A DNA stretch of 64,000 nucleotides from Luteolibacter algae (GTDB lineage: Bacteria > Verrucomicrobiota > Verrucomicrobiia > Verrucomicrobiales > Akkermansiaceae), in the NCBI RefSeq assembly GCF_042683045.1, contig NZ_JBHUIT010000002.1:558001-622000 (forward strand), read 5' to 3'. Shown here piece by piece: positions 18,435 through 25,711 of this stretch. Each line of letters opens with the position of its first letter. Within the stretch, counting starts at the first letter, position 1. The notes below the pieces were generated by a model. It was given only the letters and a program-made list of their open reading frames with translations, had not been told where the DNA came from and searched no databases. Position numbers and translations under genes: made by a program.

Positions 18435-19202
18435 ATGGACCGCTGGTTTTTGATCGCTTCTACTCTCCTCGCCGCTGTGGCCGGGGTGCGCGGACTGCTG
18501 GTTTTGCGGCATGGGGAGAAAAGTCATTGGACCGTCTGGTGGATGATAGGCGTGCTGCTGTGCCAGCTGGGCTATCTGGCCGTTCGCGGTGAAATGCGCG
18601 GCGCGTGCCCGCTACGGAGCATCGGCGAGATTTCCGTCTTTCTCGCGTGGTCGCTGACATTGTTTTACCTATTGGTCGGTCCTGTTTACCGGATCTCCCT
18701 CCTGGGGGTTTTCACCGCTCCTGTGGTGGTGATTTTCCAGGGCTTGGCGCTTTTTCCCGGGCAGCTTCACGCAGCGCCGGAAAAGATCCTGAACACAAAT
18801 TTCTGGGGTGAGACCCATTCCGCGATGTCTGTCCTTGCCTACGGGGCACTCGCCCTTGCCTCTGTGGCCGGGGTGATGTTTCTGGTGCTGGATCACCAGC
18901 TCAAGGAGCATCATCTGAAAGGTGGGCTCTTCCGGAACCTGCCGCCCGTGCGGGAATTGCTGGTTTCCCTGGAAAGACTGTTGTGGCTGGGGATGGGCTT
19001 GCTGACCTTCGGGGTCCTGGCAGGCTTGCTGATGCCACATGGTGAGGATGCCATGGGACACCTGATCGCTGCGGTTGCGGTTTGGGTGGGCTATCTCGTG
19101 CTGATGATCGTGAAACGGGTTCGCGGTATCACTGGACGTCGGTTCGCCATCGCGGCGGTCGCGCTTTTCGTCCTTTCTCTGGGGGTTTTTGCTTTTGTCT
19201 GA
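18435..19202 (+). CDS. CcsA/HemX-like cytochrome c assembly family membrane protein
   Basis: A 255-residue protein with about eight hydrophobic helices and the family signature around WGETHSAMSVLAYGALALASVAGVMFLVL, where conserved Trp and His residues could handle haem. In many bacteria hemX precedes hemA, and here the TGA stop shares one base with the hemA ATG (TGATG), so they are translationally coupled. It may modulate glutamyl-tRNA reductase or assist cytochrome c assembly; sequence alone does not decide. Confidence 0.85.
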   Translation: MDRWFLIASTLLAAVAGVRGLLVLRHGEKSHWTVWWMIGVLLCQLGYLAVRGEMRGACPLRSIGEISVFLAWSLTLFYLLVGPVYRISLLGVFTAPVVVIFQGLALFPGQLHAAPEKILNTNFWGETHSAMSVLAYGALALASVAGVMFLVLDHQLKEHHLKGGLFRNLPPVRELLVSLERLLWLGMGLLTFGVLAGLLMPHGEDAMGHLIAAVAVWVGYLVLMIVKRVRGITGRRFAIAAVALFVLSLGVFAFV

Positions 19203-20194
19203 TGGAACTCGTCTGCCTGGGATTGAATTATAAAACGGCACCCGTCGAGGTGCGCGAGCGCTTTGCTGTGGGGAATACGAAGCTTGGCGAGGCATCGCAG
19301 AATCTTCTCGATATGGCTGGTGCTCCGGAGGCTGTCGTGGTTTCCACCTGTAACCGGACGGAATTCTACCTCGCTGCGGAAGACGCCGGGGATGCGGTGA
19401 GGCGCCTGGAGAATGCTCTCGCGGAAAAAGTCCACGGCCATGAGGAGCCATTCTACCGTTACGATAAGAAAGAGGCGGCCAGACATCTATGCCAGGTTGT
19501 CAGCGGGCTGGACTCCATGTTGCTCGGCGAGACAGAAATCTTCGGCCAGGTAAAACAAGCCTACCAGGCTGCACATGCGGCTGGGACGACAGGGGCGATG
19601 CTGAACAAGCTTTTCCAAAAGGCCTTCAGCGTCGGCAAGAAAGTCCGCACACAGACTTCCATCCAGGAGGGATCGACCTCGATTGGGAATGTTGCAGTGG
19701 AGCTGGCGGAGAAAATCTTCGGCCACCTGAAGGACAGCGAGGTGATGGTGCTCGGGGCGGGTGAGATGAGCCGTCTGACCGCCCAGGCGCTGGTTTCACG
19801 CGGCGCGAAATCCGTCATTGTCGCGAACCGCACCCATGACCGCGCGATAGAGCTGGCTGCCGAAATGAAGGGCCGGGCGGTGCGTTTCGATGACTGGCTG
19901 GAAGTTTTGAAGAATGTGGATGTCGTCATTTCATCGACTGGTGCGCCCCACACGATCATTCACAAGGAGGAGGTGGAATCCGTCCGCCGCGCACGGAAGT
20001 TCCGCCCGCTTTTCCTCATCGATATCGCTGTCCCGCGGGATATCGATCATTCGGTGGGAGAAATCGAGGAGGTCTACCTCTATGACATCGATGCCCTTGA
20101 GCAGCTTGCGGAGCAGGCGAAGACGCGCCGGATCAAGCAGATCGAGGAGTGCGATAAAATCATCGAGGCCGAACTCATAAAACTGTTGCGATAA
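19202..20194 (+). CDS. hemA: Glutamyl-tRNA reductase HemA
   Basis: Catalyses NADPH-dependent reduction of glutamyl-tRNA to glutamate-1-semialdehyde, the first committed step of C5 tetrapyrrole synthesis. The 330-residue protein has the catalytic Cys in VVSTCNRTEFYLA (about residue 47), the SGLDSMLLGETEIFGQVK block and the Rossmann motif VLGAGEM. It ends about 80 residues earlier than E. coli HemA, lacking most of the C-terminal dimerisation domain. The ATG at 19202 overlaps the upstream stop by one base, and the TAA overlaps the next ATG by one base. Confidence 0.95.
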   Translation: MELVCLGLNYKTAPVEVRERFAVGNTKLGEASQNLLDMAGAPEAVVVSTCNRTEFYLAAEDAGDAVRRLENALAEKVHGHEEPFYRYDKKEAARHLCQVVSGLDSMLLGETEIFGQVKQAYQAAHAAGTTGAMLNKLFQKAFSVGKKVRTQTSIQEGSTSIGNVAVELAEKIFGHLKDSEVMVLGAGEMSRLTAQALVSRGAKSVIVANRTHDRAIELAAEMKGRAVRFDDWLEVLKNVDVVISSTGAPHTIIHKEEVESVRRARKFRPLFLIDIAVPRDIDHSVGEIEEVYLYDIDALEQLAEQAKTRRIKQIEECDKIIEAELIKLLR

Positions 20195-21183
20195 TGAACC
20201 CCGCATTGGAGACCCTTTTTCTCGCCCGTCAGGAACTCCCGGAAAAAGGCGGAGCCACGCTTTTTCTTGGAGCGGAAGCTCATCCCGATCTCGCTGCGAT
20301 TCCCCGGCTGACCGCTTGCCAGCCGCTCAAACCTCTGGCGGATAGCTGCGGGGAGATGGGTGTGGAAATTTCCACCGTGCCGGATTCCGGAGAGTTTTCG
20401 ACCATCCTTTTCCTGCCTGGGAAATCGAAGGATGAGATTCTCGCCGGATTTGCCAGAGCACATGATCTGCTGGCGCCGGACGGTGTGCTACTGGTCTCAC
20501 TGGCCAATACCGCTGGTGCTTCCCGCTATGAAAAAGAGCTGAAAAAAGTGACCACGCTGCTGTCCTCATTTTCAAAAAACAAGTGCCGCGCATTCTGTGT
20601 CGATCGCTCGAAACCATGGGATGCGGCCACGCTGGACGCATGGCGGGAGCTGGCCCGGCCGCGCTTGATCCCCGATACGGATTTCACCGTGGAGCCCGGG
20701 GTTTTCAGCTCAGGTCATGTAGATCCCGGCTCGCAGCTCTTGATCGATCATCTCTCGTATTCCGTCCGCGGCCACGTGGCGGATCTCGGTGCTGGCTGGG
20801 GTTTTCTCAGTCAGGCCGCGCTGAAAAAGCTGCCGAATATTTCCCGGATCGATCTCTTTGAAGCGGATGCCCGCGCACTTTCCTGTGCGAGGAAGAACCT
20901 TCCGGCGGAGGCGCCCGCGGGTTTTCATTGGCACGATGTCACCAAGGGGCTCCCGGAGAAATACGATCATATCCTCATCAATCCACCCTTCCACACCGCA
21001 CAATCGCGCGATGTGGATCTCGGAAAAGCATTTCTTTCGGTAGCGGCCGCCTCCCTGAAACGCGGGGGCAGCCTCCAGATCGTCGCCAACCGCCAGCTTC
21101 CGTATGAAGCTCATCTGCTGGAATTGGGCCTGAGGCCGCGGATTGTCATCGAGACCGGGGTTTACAAAGTGATTTCGGCATAG
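20194..21183 (+). CDS. RsmC-like class I methyltransferase
   Basis: A 329-residue SAM-dependent methyltransferase with two tandem halves, as in RsmC (16S rRNA m2G1207 methyltransferase). The C-terminal half has motif I (ADLGAGWGFLS, about 198-208) and the catalytic NPPFH motif (about residue 266), which marks N-methylation of an exocyclic amine. The N-terminal half is a degenerate copy. It starts on the last base of the hemA stop codon (TAATG), so it is coupled to the hem genes. Substrate assignment to rRNA is by family resemblance. Confidence 0.85.
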   Translation: MNPALETLFLARQELPEKGGATLFLGAEAHPDLAAIPRLTACQPLKPLADSCGEMGVEISTVPDSGEFSTILFLPGKSKDEILAGFARAHDLLAPDGVLLVSLANTAGASRYEKELKKVTTLLSSFSKNKCRAFCVDRSKPWDAATLDAWRELARPRLIPDTDFTVEPGVFSSGHVDPGSQLLIDHLSYSVRGHVADLGAGWGFLSQAALKKLPNISRIDLFEADARALSCARKNLPAEAPAGFHWHDVTKGLPEKYDHILINPPFHTAQSRDVDLGKAFLSVAAASLKRGGSLQIVANRQLPYEAHLLELGLRPRIVIETGVYKVISA

Positions 21184-21283
21184 AAGGGCGGCGATACCGC
21201 TTTTCCCGAAATTCCGGAAAAACCCCGTGGGTTCTCGCCATACAGCAGTATTGACGCTGGGAAAAATCCATGCAAAGTTCCGC

Positions 21284-21316
21284 CGCCGCGGGCGGAAGGA
21301 CCGTCCGCGGCGTTTT
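21284..21316 (+). terminator. GC-rich stem-loop with U-tract ahead of gap
   Basis: A 12-bp stem (21284-21295 with 21301-21312, one G-T pair, 5-nt loop AAGGA) is followed directly by TTTT. It ends 39 bases before the gap ATG and about 100 bases after the rsmC-like stop. It may terminate the hem operon or act in the gap leader. A TTGACG element at 21251-21256 lies just upstream, without a clear -10 box. Confidence 0.65.
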
Positions 21317-21351
21317 CAACAACCAGTCTCCGGACTACTTAAAGCAAACAT

Positions 21352-22401
21352 ATGACCACTATCGCCATCAACGGATTCGGACGCATCGGACGCCTCGTCT
21401 TCCGCGCACTCGTCGAACAAGGCCACCTCGGCACCACATTCAAAGTCGCCGCAGTCGGTGATATCGTTCCTGCCGACAACCTCGCATACCTTCTCAAGTA
21501 TGACTCCACACAAGGCAGATTCGACGGTGAAGTATCCTCCAAGAAATCTTCCCCGGAACTGGAAGAAGACGACATCATCGTTGTTAACGGCCACGAGATC
21601 AAAGTCGTATCCGCACGCACTCCGGAAGGTCTCCCTTGGAAAGAGCTCGGCGTAGACGTAGTCATCGAGTCCACCGGCCTTTTCGTCGAAGACAAGCTCG
21701 CACAAGGCCACATCACTGCTGGTGCGAAAAAAGTCATCATCTCCGCTCCTGGTAAAGGCGACGACGTTCACACCTTCGTGCAAGGTGTAAACGACGGCGA
21801 ATACGATCCTGCGAAGCATCACCTCATCTCCAACGCAAGCTGCACCACCAACTGCCTTGCACCACTCGTTCACGTGCTTCTCAAAGAAGGTTTCGGCATC
21901 AAGGAAGGTCTCATGACCACCATCCACGCCTACACCGCTACCCAGAAGACTGTAGACGGTCCTTCCAAGAAAGACTGGAAAGGTGGCCGTTCCGCGGCGA
22001 TCAACATCATCCCTTCCGCGACTGGCGCTGCAAAAGCAGTGGCTCTCGTTTGCCCACAAGTCAAAGGCAAGCTCACCGGTATGGCGTTCCGCGTTCCTAC
22101 TCCTACGGTTTCCTGCGTTGACCTCACCGTGAAAACTGAGAAAGAAACTTCCCTTGAGGAGATCAACGCCGCTCTCAAAAAGGCGTCCGAGACTTACCTC
22201 AAAGGCATCCTCAACTACACCACAGACGAGGTGGTTTCTTCCGACTTCATCCACGACAAGGCTTCCTCCATCTACGATGCAGGCTCCTCCATCGAGCTCA
22301 ACAGCACCTTCTTCAAGCTGGTCAGCTGGTATGACAACGAGTGGGGCTACTCCAACCGCGTGATTGACCTCCTCGATGACGTTGTTAAAAAAGGCATCTA
22401 A
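21352..22401 (+). CDS. gap: Glyceraldehyde-3-phosphate dehydrogenase, type I
   Basis: Glycolytic enzyme of 349 residues that oxidises glyceraldehyde-3-phosphate to 1,3-bisphosphoglycerate. The Rossmann motif NGFGRIGR is at 7-14, Asp37 in the coenzyme-binding region suggests NAD preference, and the catalytic Cys164 lies in SNASCTTNCLAPL. Codon use is strikingly uniform (heavy CTC, GGC, AAC, ATC) compared with neighbours, as expected of a very highly expressed gene. It stands alone, bounded by hairpins on both sides; no pgk or tpi gene follows. Confidence 0.97.
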   Translation: MTTIAINGFGRIGRLVFRALVEQGHLGTTFKVAAVGDIVPADNLAYLLKYDSTQGRFDGEVSSKKSSPELEEDDIIVVNGHEIKVVSARTPEGLPWKELGVDVVIESTGLFVEDKLAQGHITAGAKKVIISAPGKGDDVHTFVQGVNDGEYDPAKHHLISNASCTTNCLAPLVHVLLKEGFGIKEGLMTTIHAYTATQKTVDGPSKKDWKGGRSAAINIIPSATGAAKAVALVCPQVKGKLTGMAFRVPTPTVSCVDLTVKTEKETSLEEINAALKKASETYLKGILNYTTDEVVSSDFIHDKASSIYDAGSSIELNSTFFKLVSWYDNEWGYSNRVIDLLDDVVKKGI

Positions 22402-22449
22402 TTCATAGTATGGAGAATCGGCCGAAAGCCGGGTTCTCCAGCTCTTTCC

Positions 22450-22487
22450 AAAAGCGGGCTGCCTCTCCGGGGTAGTCCGCTTTTAGT
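22450..22487 (+). terminator. Rho-independent terminator of gap
   Basis: A long stem of the form AAAAGCGG..CC pairing with GG..CCGCTTTT, with two wobble pairs, is followed by further T. A second smaller hairpin (GGAGAA...TTCTCC) lies at 22410-22440. Confidence 0.8.
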
Positions 22488-22497
22488 TTTCCCCTAT

Positions 22498-23580
22498 ATG
22501 AGCAAGCCGCCCAGCAACCGCGCAATCCAGCTCGATGGTCTCCGTGCCCTCGCGATGCTTGGGATTTGCTGGGATCACTGGGTTCCCAAAGCCTGGAACT
22601 TCAATCTGCCCTACGAGATCGGGCTCTACTTCTTTCTGGTCCTCACGGGCTATTTCATCACGGGCTCCTTACTCCGCATCCGGGATCGCTCGGAGGCTGC
22701 CGCAAATGGCGGCTCCTGGCGCTGGCAGGCATGGAAAAATTTCCAATGGCGCCGCGGGCTGCGGATCATCGCTCCCTACTACGTGGCCCTGGGCATCGCC
22801 TTCATTTTCTTGGCCCCGAAGCTCTGGCACAATCTTCATTGGTATCTACTATACCTGACGAATTTCCACATCGCTCTCATCGGAGAGTGGCCACACGGAA
22901 CCTCACATTTTTGGTCGATCGCGATCCAGCAACAGTTCTATCTGTTCTGGCCGGTTGTCATCTGGCTCACCCCGCGCCGCTTTCTGCCAATGGCGATGAT
23001 CCTTTTCACCGCGATCGCGCCGCTCTCCCGCTACTACGAGCACCTTTTCATGCCGCCCTTCGTCTGGCCGGGCAAGATCAGCTGGGGCTCGTTCGATTAC
23101 TTCGGCATAGGTGGGCTCATGGCGCTCCTCATCCACAGTGGCTTTCCACTTTCCAGCAGACTCTGGAAAATCCTTGGCGTCGCCGGGTTCGGCACCTTTC
23201 TTACCCTGGAATACGGCAGCCATTTCGGTCTGCCGCCCAATCACATCGGCCCGTTCTACGCCTGCATTTTATCGGTGGGTCTCTGCGGAGTGATCGCCAC
23301 CGCATCCATCGGCTGGCAAAACATCGCCGGCAGATTTCTCGAAACCGCCTTCCTCCAAAAGGTCGGGCTCCTTTCCTACGGGATCTACCTCTATCACAAT
23401 CTGGCTCCCATCATCCTCGGGAAAACTCTGCCAATCCTCTGGTGGGGCCCCTATGCGGATTCCATCCCGCAGGCAGCCTTGCGCACAGCATGCTTCGCCG
23501 CACTAACCTGGGCGATGACTCTCGCCTCATGGAAGTATCTCGAAACTCCCCTCAACAACATGCGCGCGAAAAAAGGCTAG
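22498..23580 (+). CDS. Acyltransferase 3 family membrane protein (OafA/YrhL-like)
   Basis: A 360-residue integral membrane O-acyltransferase with about ten hydrophobic segments. The N-terminus has the family motif QLDGLRALAML, followed by ICWDHW with the catalytic-type His, and ends with the typical YLETPLNNM segment. Members transfer acetyl or other acyl groups to lipopolysaccharide, peptidoglycan or secreted glycans; the acceptor here is unknown and no glycan-synthesis genes lie beside it. Confidence 0.9.
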   Translation: MSKPPSNRAIQLDGLRALAMLGICWDHWVPKAWNFNLPYEIGLYFFLVLTGYFITGSLLRIRDRSEAAANGGSWRWQAWKNFQWRRGLRIIAPYYVALGIAFIFLAPKLWHNLHWYLLYLTNFHIALIGEWPHGTSHFWSIAIQQQFYLFWPVVIWLTPRRFLPMAMILFTAIAPLSRYYEHLFMPPFVWPGKISWGSFDYFGIGGLMALLIHSGFPLSSRLWKILGVAGFGTFLTLEYGSHFGLPPNHIGPFYACILSVGLCGVIATASIGWQNIAGRFLETAFLQKVGLLSYGIYLYHNLAPIILGKTLPILWWGPYADSIPQAALRTACFAALTWAMTLASWKYLETPLNNMRAKKG

Positions 23581-23672
23581 GGCACTTGCGCAATCGGTCA
23601 TCTGCAGCCGCTAGCAGGCAGATTGCTTTTATGGAGGGATTCCGGAATAGCGAGCACGTCCCCCCGTAGCAA

Positions 23673-24521
23673 CTACCTCCTCATCTCCAGTCTCATCTCC
23701 TCCTCGGTGATCGGATCCGCCACTGCGATTCCAAGCTTCGCCTGCATTTTCACAGCTCTCTCAAAATCCTTTTCCGCGACCCAAACTGCCGAATACTGGG
23801 TGCTGAAGTTCCCATCGGGCGCCGTGGAGACGTTTAGGAGCTTGAATCCGGCTTCGGTGTATTCCCTGTGAAAGCGCAGGAAGCGCACTCTGTTGCAAAA
23901 GATACGGGCAGCAAAATGGAAGCCCTCGCCGGGTTCGGTATAGATGGATCTGCCACGGCGGTTCTTATCCATCTCCTGATAGAGCGGGCAGGTCTTTTTC
24001 TCTCTTTGGTCGAATCTCTTCTGCAGCACTGGACTGCTCTCCCAAGGGGTGAATCTGCTTTCACGGGCGGCCGCCATATCCTCGTCCAGCGCTGATGCCT
24101 GGATCACGCTCTCCTTTGGCTTCGCTGGATAGATCCAGATCGCCTGATATCTCGCAATCCCCGAAGCATCGACAAACACGTTCAGGCTCACACGCTCGTA
24201 ACCTTTGAGATGCCACTCCTTGCCTTCCTCGTAGTAGTCCTCGACACGTTTGTTCCACAGCATGGCAAACCTGAAAGACTTATCCAGCGGCCTGTCTTCC
24301 GAGACCCAGCGGAACTGGCTGATCCCATTGTGGTTCCGTCCCTCCAGCTTCCGCCAACAGGTGTAGCTCCCGCTCACCTCGTTCGATCTCAACGTGGTGT
24401 CCAGAACATCGAACCACTCGGAAAACTCCTCCTCCTCCAACGGTTCGGAGCTCACAACCTCCTTCTTGGAGCAAGCCACCGAAGAAAACGCCAGGACCAC
24501 AAAAAACAACCATTTATACAT
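23673..24521 (-). CDS. Hypothetical lipoprotein
   Basis: A 282-residue exported protein. MYKWLFFVVLAF leads to a lipobox (SSVAC, Cys about residue 18), then a Glu-rich linker and a mixed alpha/beta domain with many aromatic residues. In-frame codons upstream to 24587 precede the signal peptide and are excluded. No family was recognised. It is convergent with the acyltransferase gene and lies next to the repeat-flanked accessory block. Confidence 0.72.
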   Translation of the reverse strand: MYKWLFFVVLAFSSVACSKKEVVSSEPLEEEEFSEWFDVLDTTLRSNEVSGSYTCWRKLEGRNHNGISQFRWVSEDRPLDKSFRFAMLWNKRVEDYYEEGKEWHLKGYERVSLNVFVDASGIARYQAIWIYPAKPKESVIQASALDEDMAAARESRFTPWESSPVLQKRFDQREKKTCPLYQEMDKNRRGRSIYTEPGEGFHFAARIFCNRVRFLRFHREYTEAGFKLLNVSTAPDGNFSTQYSAVWVAEKDFERAVKMQAKLGIAVADPITEEEMRLEMRR

Positions 24522-24620
24522 AGCGCTATCCTTAGGAAAATAGCGGACCCGCCAATACAATTTCATATTGATGGTATAAAATTCCACTTATGCAAAACTC
24601 CGGATATTAGGTCCTCCGGG

Positions 24621-24640
24621 GCGGGCTGAAGACCCGCGGT
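24621..24640. repeat. REP-like palindromic repeat, copy 1
   Basis: The 20-bp element GCGGGCTGAAGACCCGCGGT can fold as a 5-bp hairpin (GCGGG with CCCGC). A second copy with 18 of 20 identical bases lies at 29979-29998 in the same orientation. This copy lies between the lipoprotein gene and the methyltransferase gene. The rest of the gap 24522-24772 shows nothing I can support. Confidence 0.7.
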
Positions 24641-24772
24641 CCTATGGAAAGCGATATGGTAGTGGGAATTAGAACTCGACACCGCCGTCCGTATTCAGCG
24701 CCCGACCGGAAGCTGAGGCTTTTGGCAGTGAAATTATAAAAAAACGGAGACTGAACATTCTCTTCTCTCACC

Positions 24773-25711
24773 TCAATAGGATGCAAAGATAGCATTTCCC
24801 AGTGCCTCTCCTATAGGAGGTGGAACAGCGTTTCCAACTTGCCGGGCACAACTCCAAAGATCGCCGCAAAAAATGAAGTCGTGGGGGAATCCTTGAAGAG
24901 TAGCCGCTTCTCGAACTGTTAGCGCACGATCATATTGGGGGTGCCCGAAGCGACCGTTTGAGAAAGATATACATTTTGTGGTTATCGTCGGAGCAGGCGC
25001 ATCCCAGTGCAGACGGGAATAACTGTCGCTGAATGATGTTCCTCTGGCCCGCGAGTTCTCTCCTGCACGAATTTGCCTTATCCGAGCGAGATTTCCGGCT
25101 GAGAGTTTTAACGAGACATGGTTTGGGATTGTGTCTGATGTATCAGGAAATTCACCAATTTTCTCGCGGACAGTTTTTGGTTGATCATATTCCCCCATTG
25201 GCAATCCGATCTTGTTCCGCGATGCGAGGACGATCATCCTCTCTCGTTTCTGCGGAAGACCAAAATCAATACCTCTGAGAATACCGTGCTCAACATGATA
25301 GCCTTCATCTTTGAGTGTGGTGATAACCAGATTCCAAGCATCGGATCGAGACTTGATTGCCGGAACGTTCTCGAAAACCACGTGTGCGGGTTTAATCGAT
25401 CGAATTAAGTTCATATAGGCCGCAACTTCTCGTGAATTGGAACGCGGGGATTTATTCAGCCGACTGAATAATTGACAGGGTGGACCACCAGCGAGAATTA
25501 GATTTTCCCTTGACTCAACATGATCGAGAAATTCCTCTGGGCGCAGTTCGGTGATATCCCCGCGAAGAAAGGGAGAGTCTCCAAAGTTCCTACGGTAAGT
25601 CGCCTCGCATCCAGCGTCCAGATCAGTAGCCAGTTTTACAGTGATTCCTGCTCGCTGCAGTCCGAGACTTAACCCGCCCGCGCCACAAAACAAATCGATA
25701 CACTCAAGCAT
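24773..25711 (-). CDS. C5 cytosine-specific DNA methyltransferase
   Basis: A complete 312-residue DNA C5-methyltransferase. Motif I (DLFCGAGGLSLGL, 6-18), the motif IV catalytic Cys79 in GGPPCQ, motif VI ENV, motif VIII (QKRERMIV), a short target-recognition region, and motifs IX-X (LTVREAATLQGFP, QVGNAVPP) are all in normal order. The start overlaps the upstream OLD-type gene by 8 bases, so the two are translated together. Base composition is visibly more AT-rich than the flanking core genes, suggesting horizontal acquisition. No ordinary restriction endonuclease gene is adjacent, so it may protect host DNA from the OLD nuclease, or be a solitary regulator; target sequence unknown. Confidence 0.95.
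   Translation of the reverse strand: MLECIDLFCGAGGLSLGLQRAGITVKLATDLDAGCEATYRRNFGDSPFLRGDITELRPEEFLDHVESRENLILAGGPPCQLFSRLNKSPRSNSREVAAYMNLIRSIKPAHVVFENVPAIKSRSDAWNLVITTLKDEGYHVEHGILRGIDFGLPQKRERMIVLASRNKIGLPMGEYDQPKTVREKIGEFPDTSDTIPNHVSLKLSAGNLARIRQIRAGENSRARGTSFSDSYSRLHWDAPAPTITTKCISFSNGRFGHPQYDRALTVREAATLQGFPHDFIFCGDLWSCARQVGNAVPPPIGEALGNAIFASY

Noticed and set aside
24773..25711. Methyltransferase as part of a classical type II restriction-modification system
   Set aside because: No restriction endonuclease-like gene is adjacent apart from the OLD-type ATPase, and the other neighbour is a lipoprotein gene.
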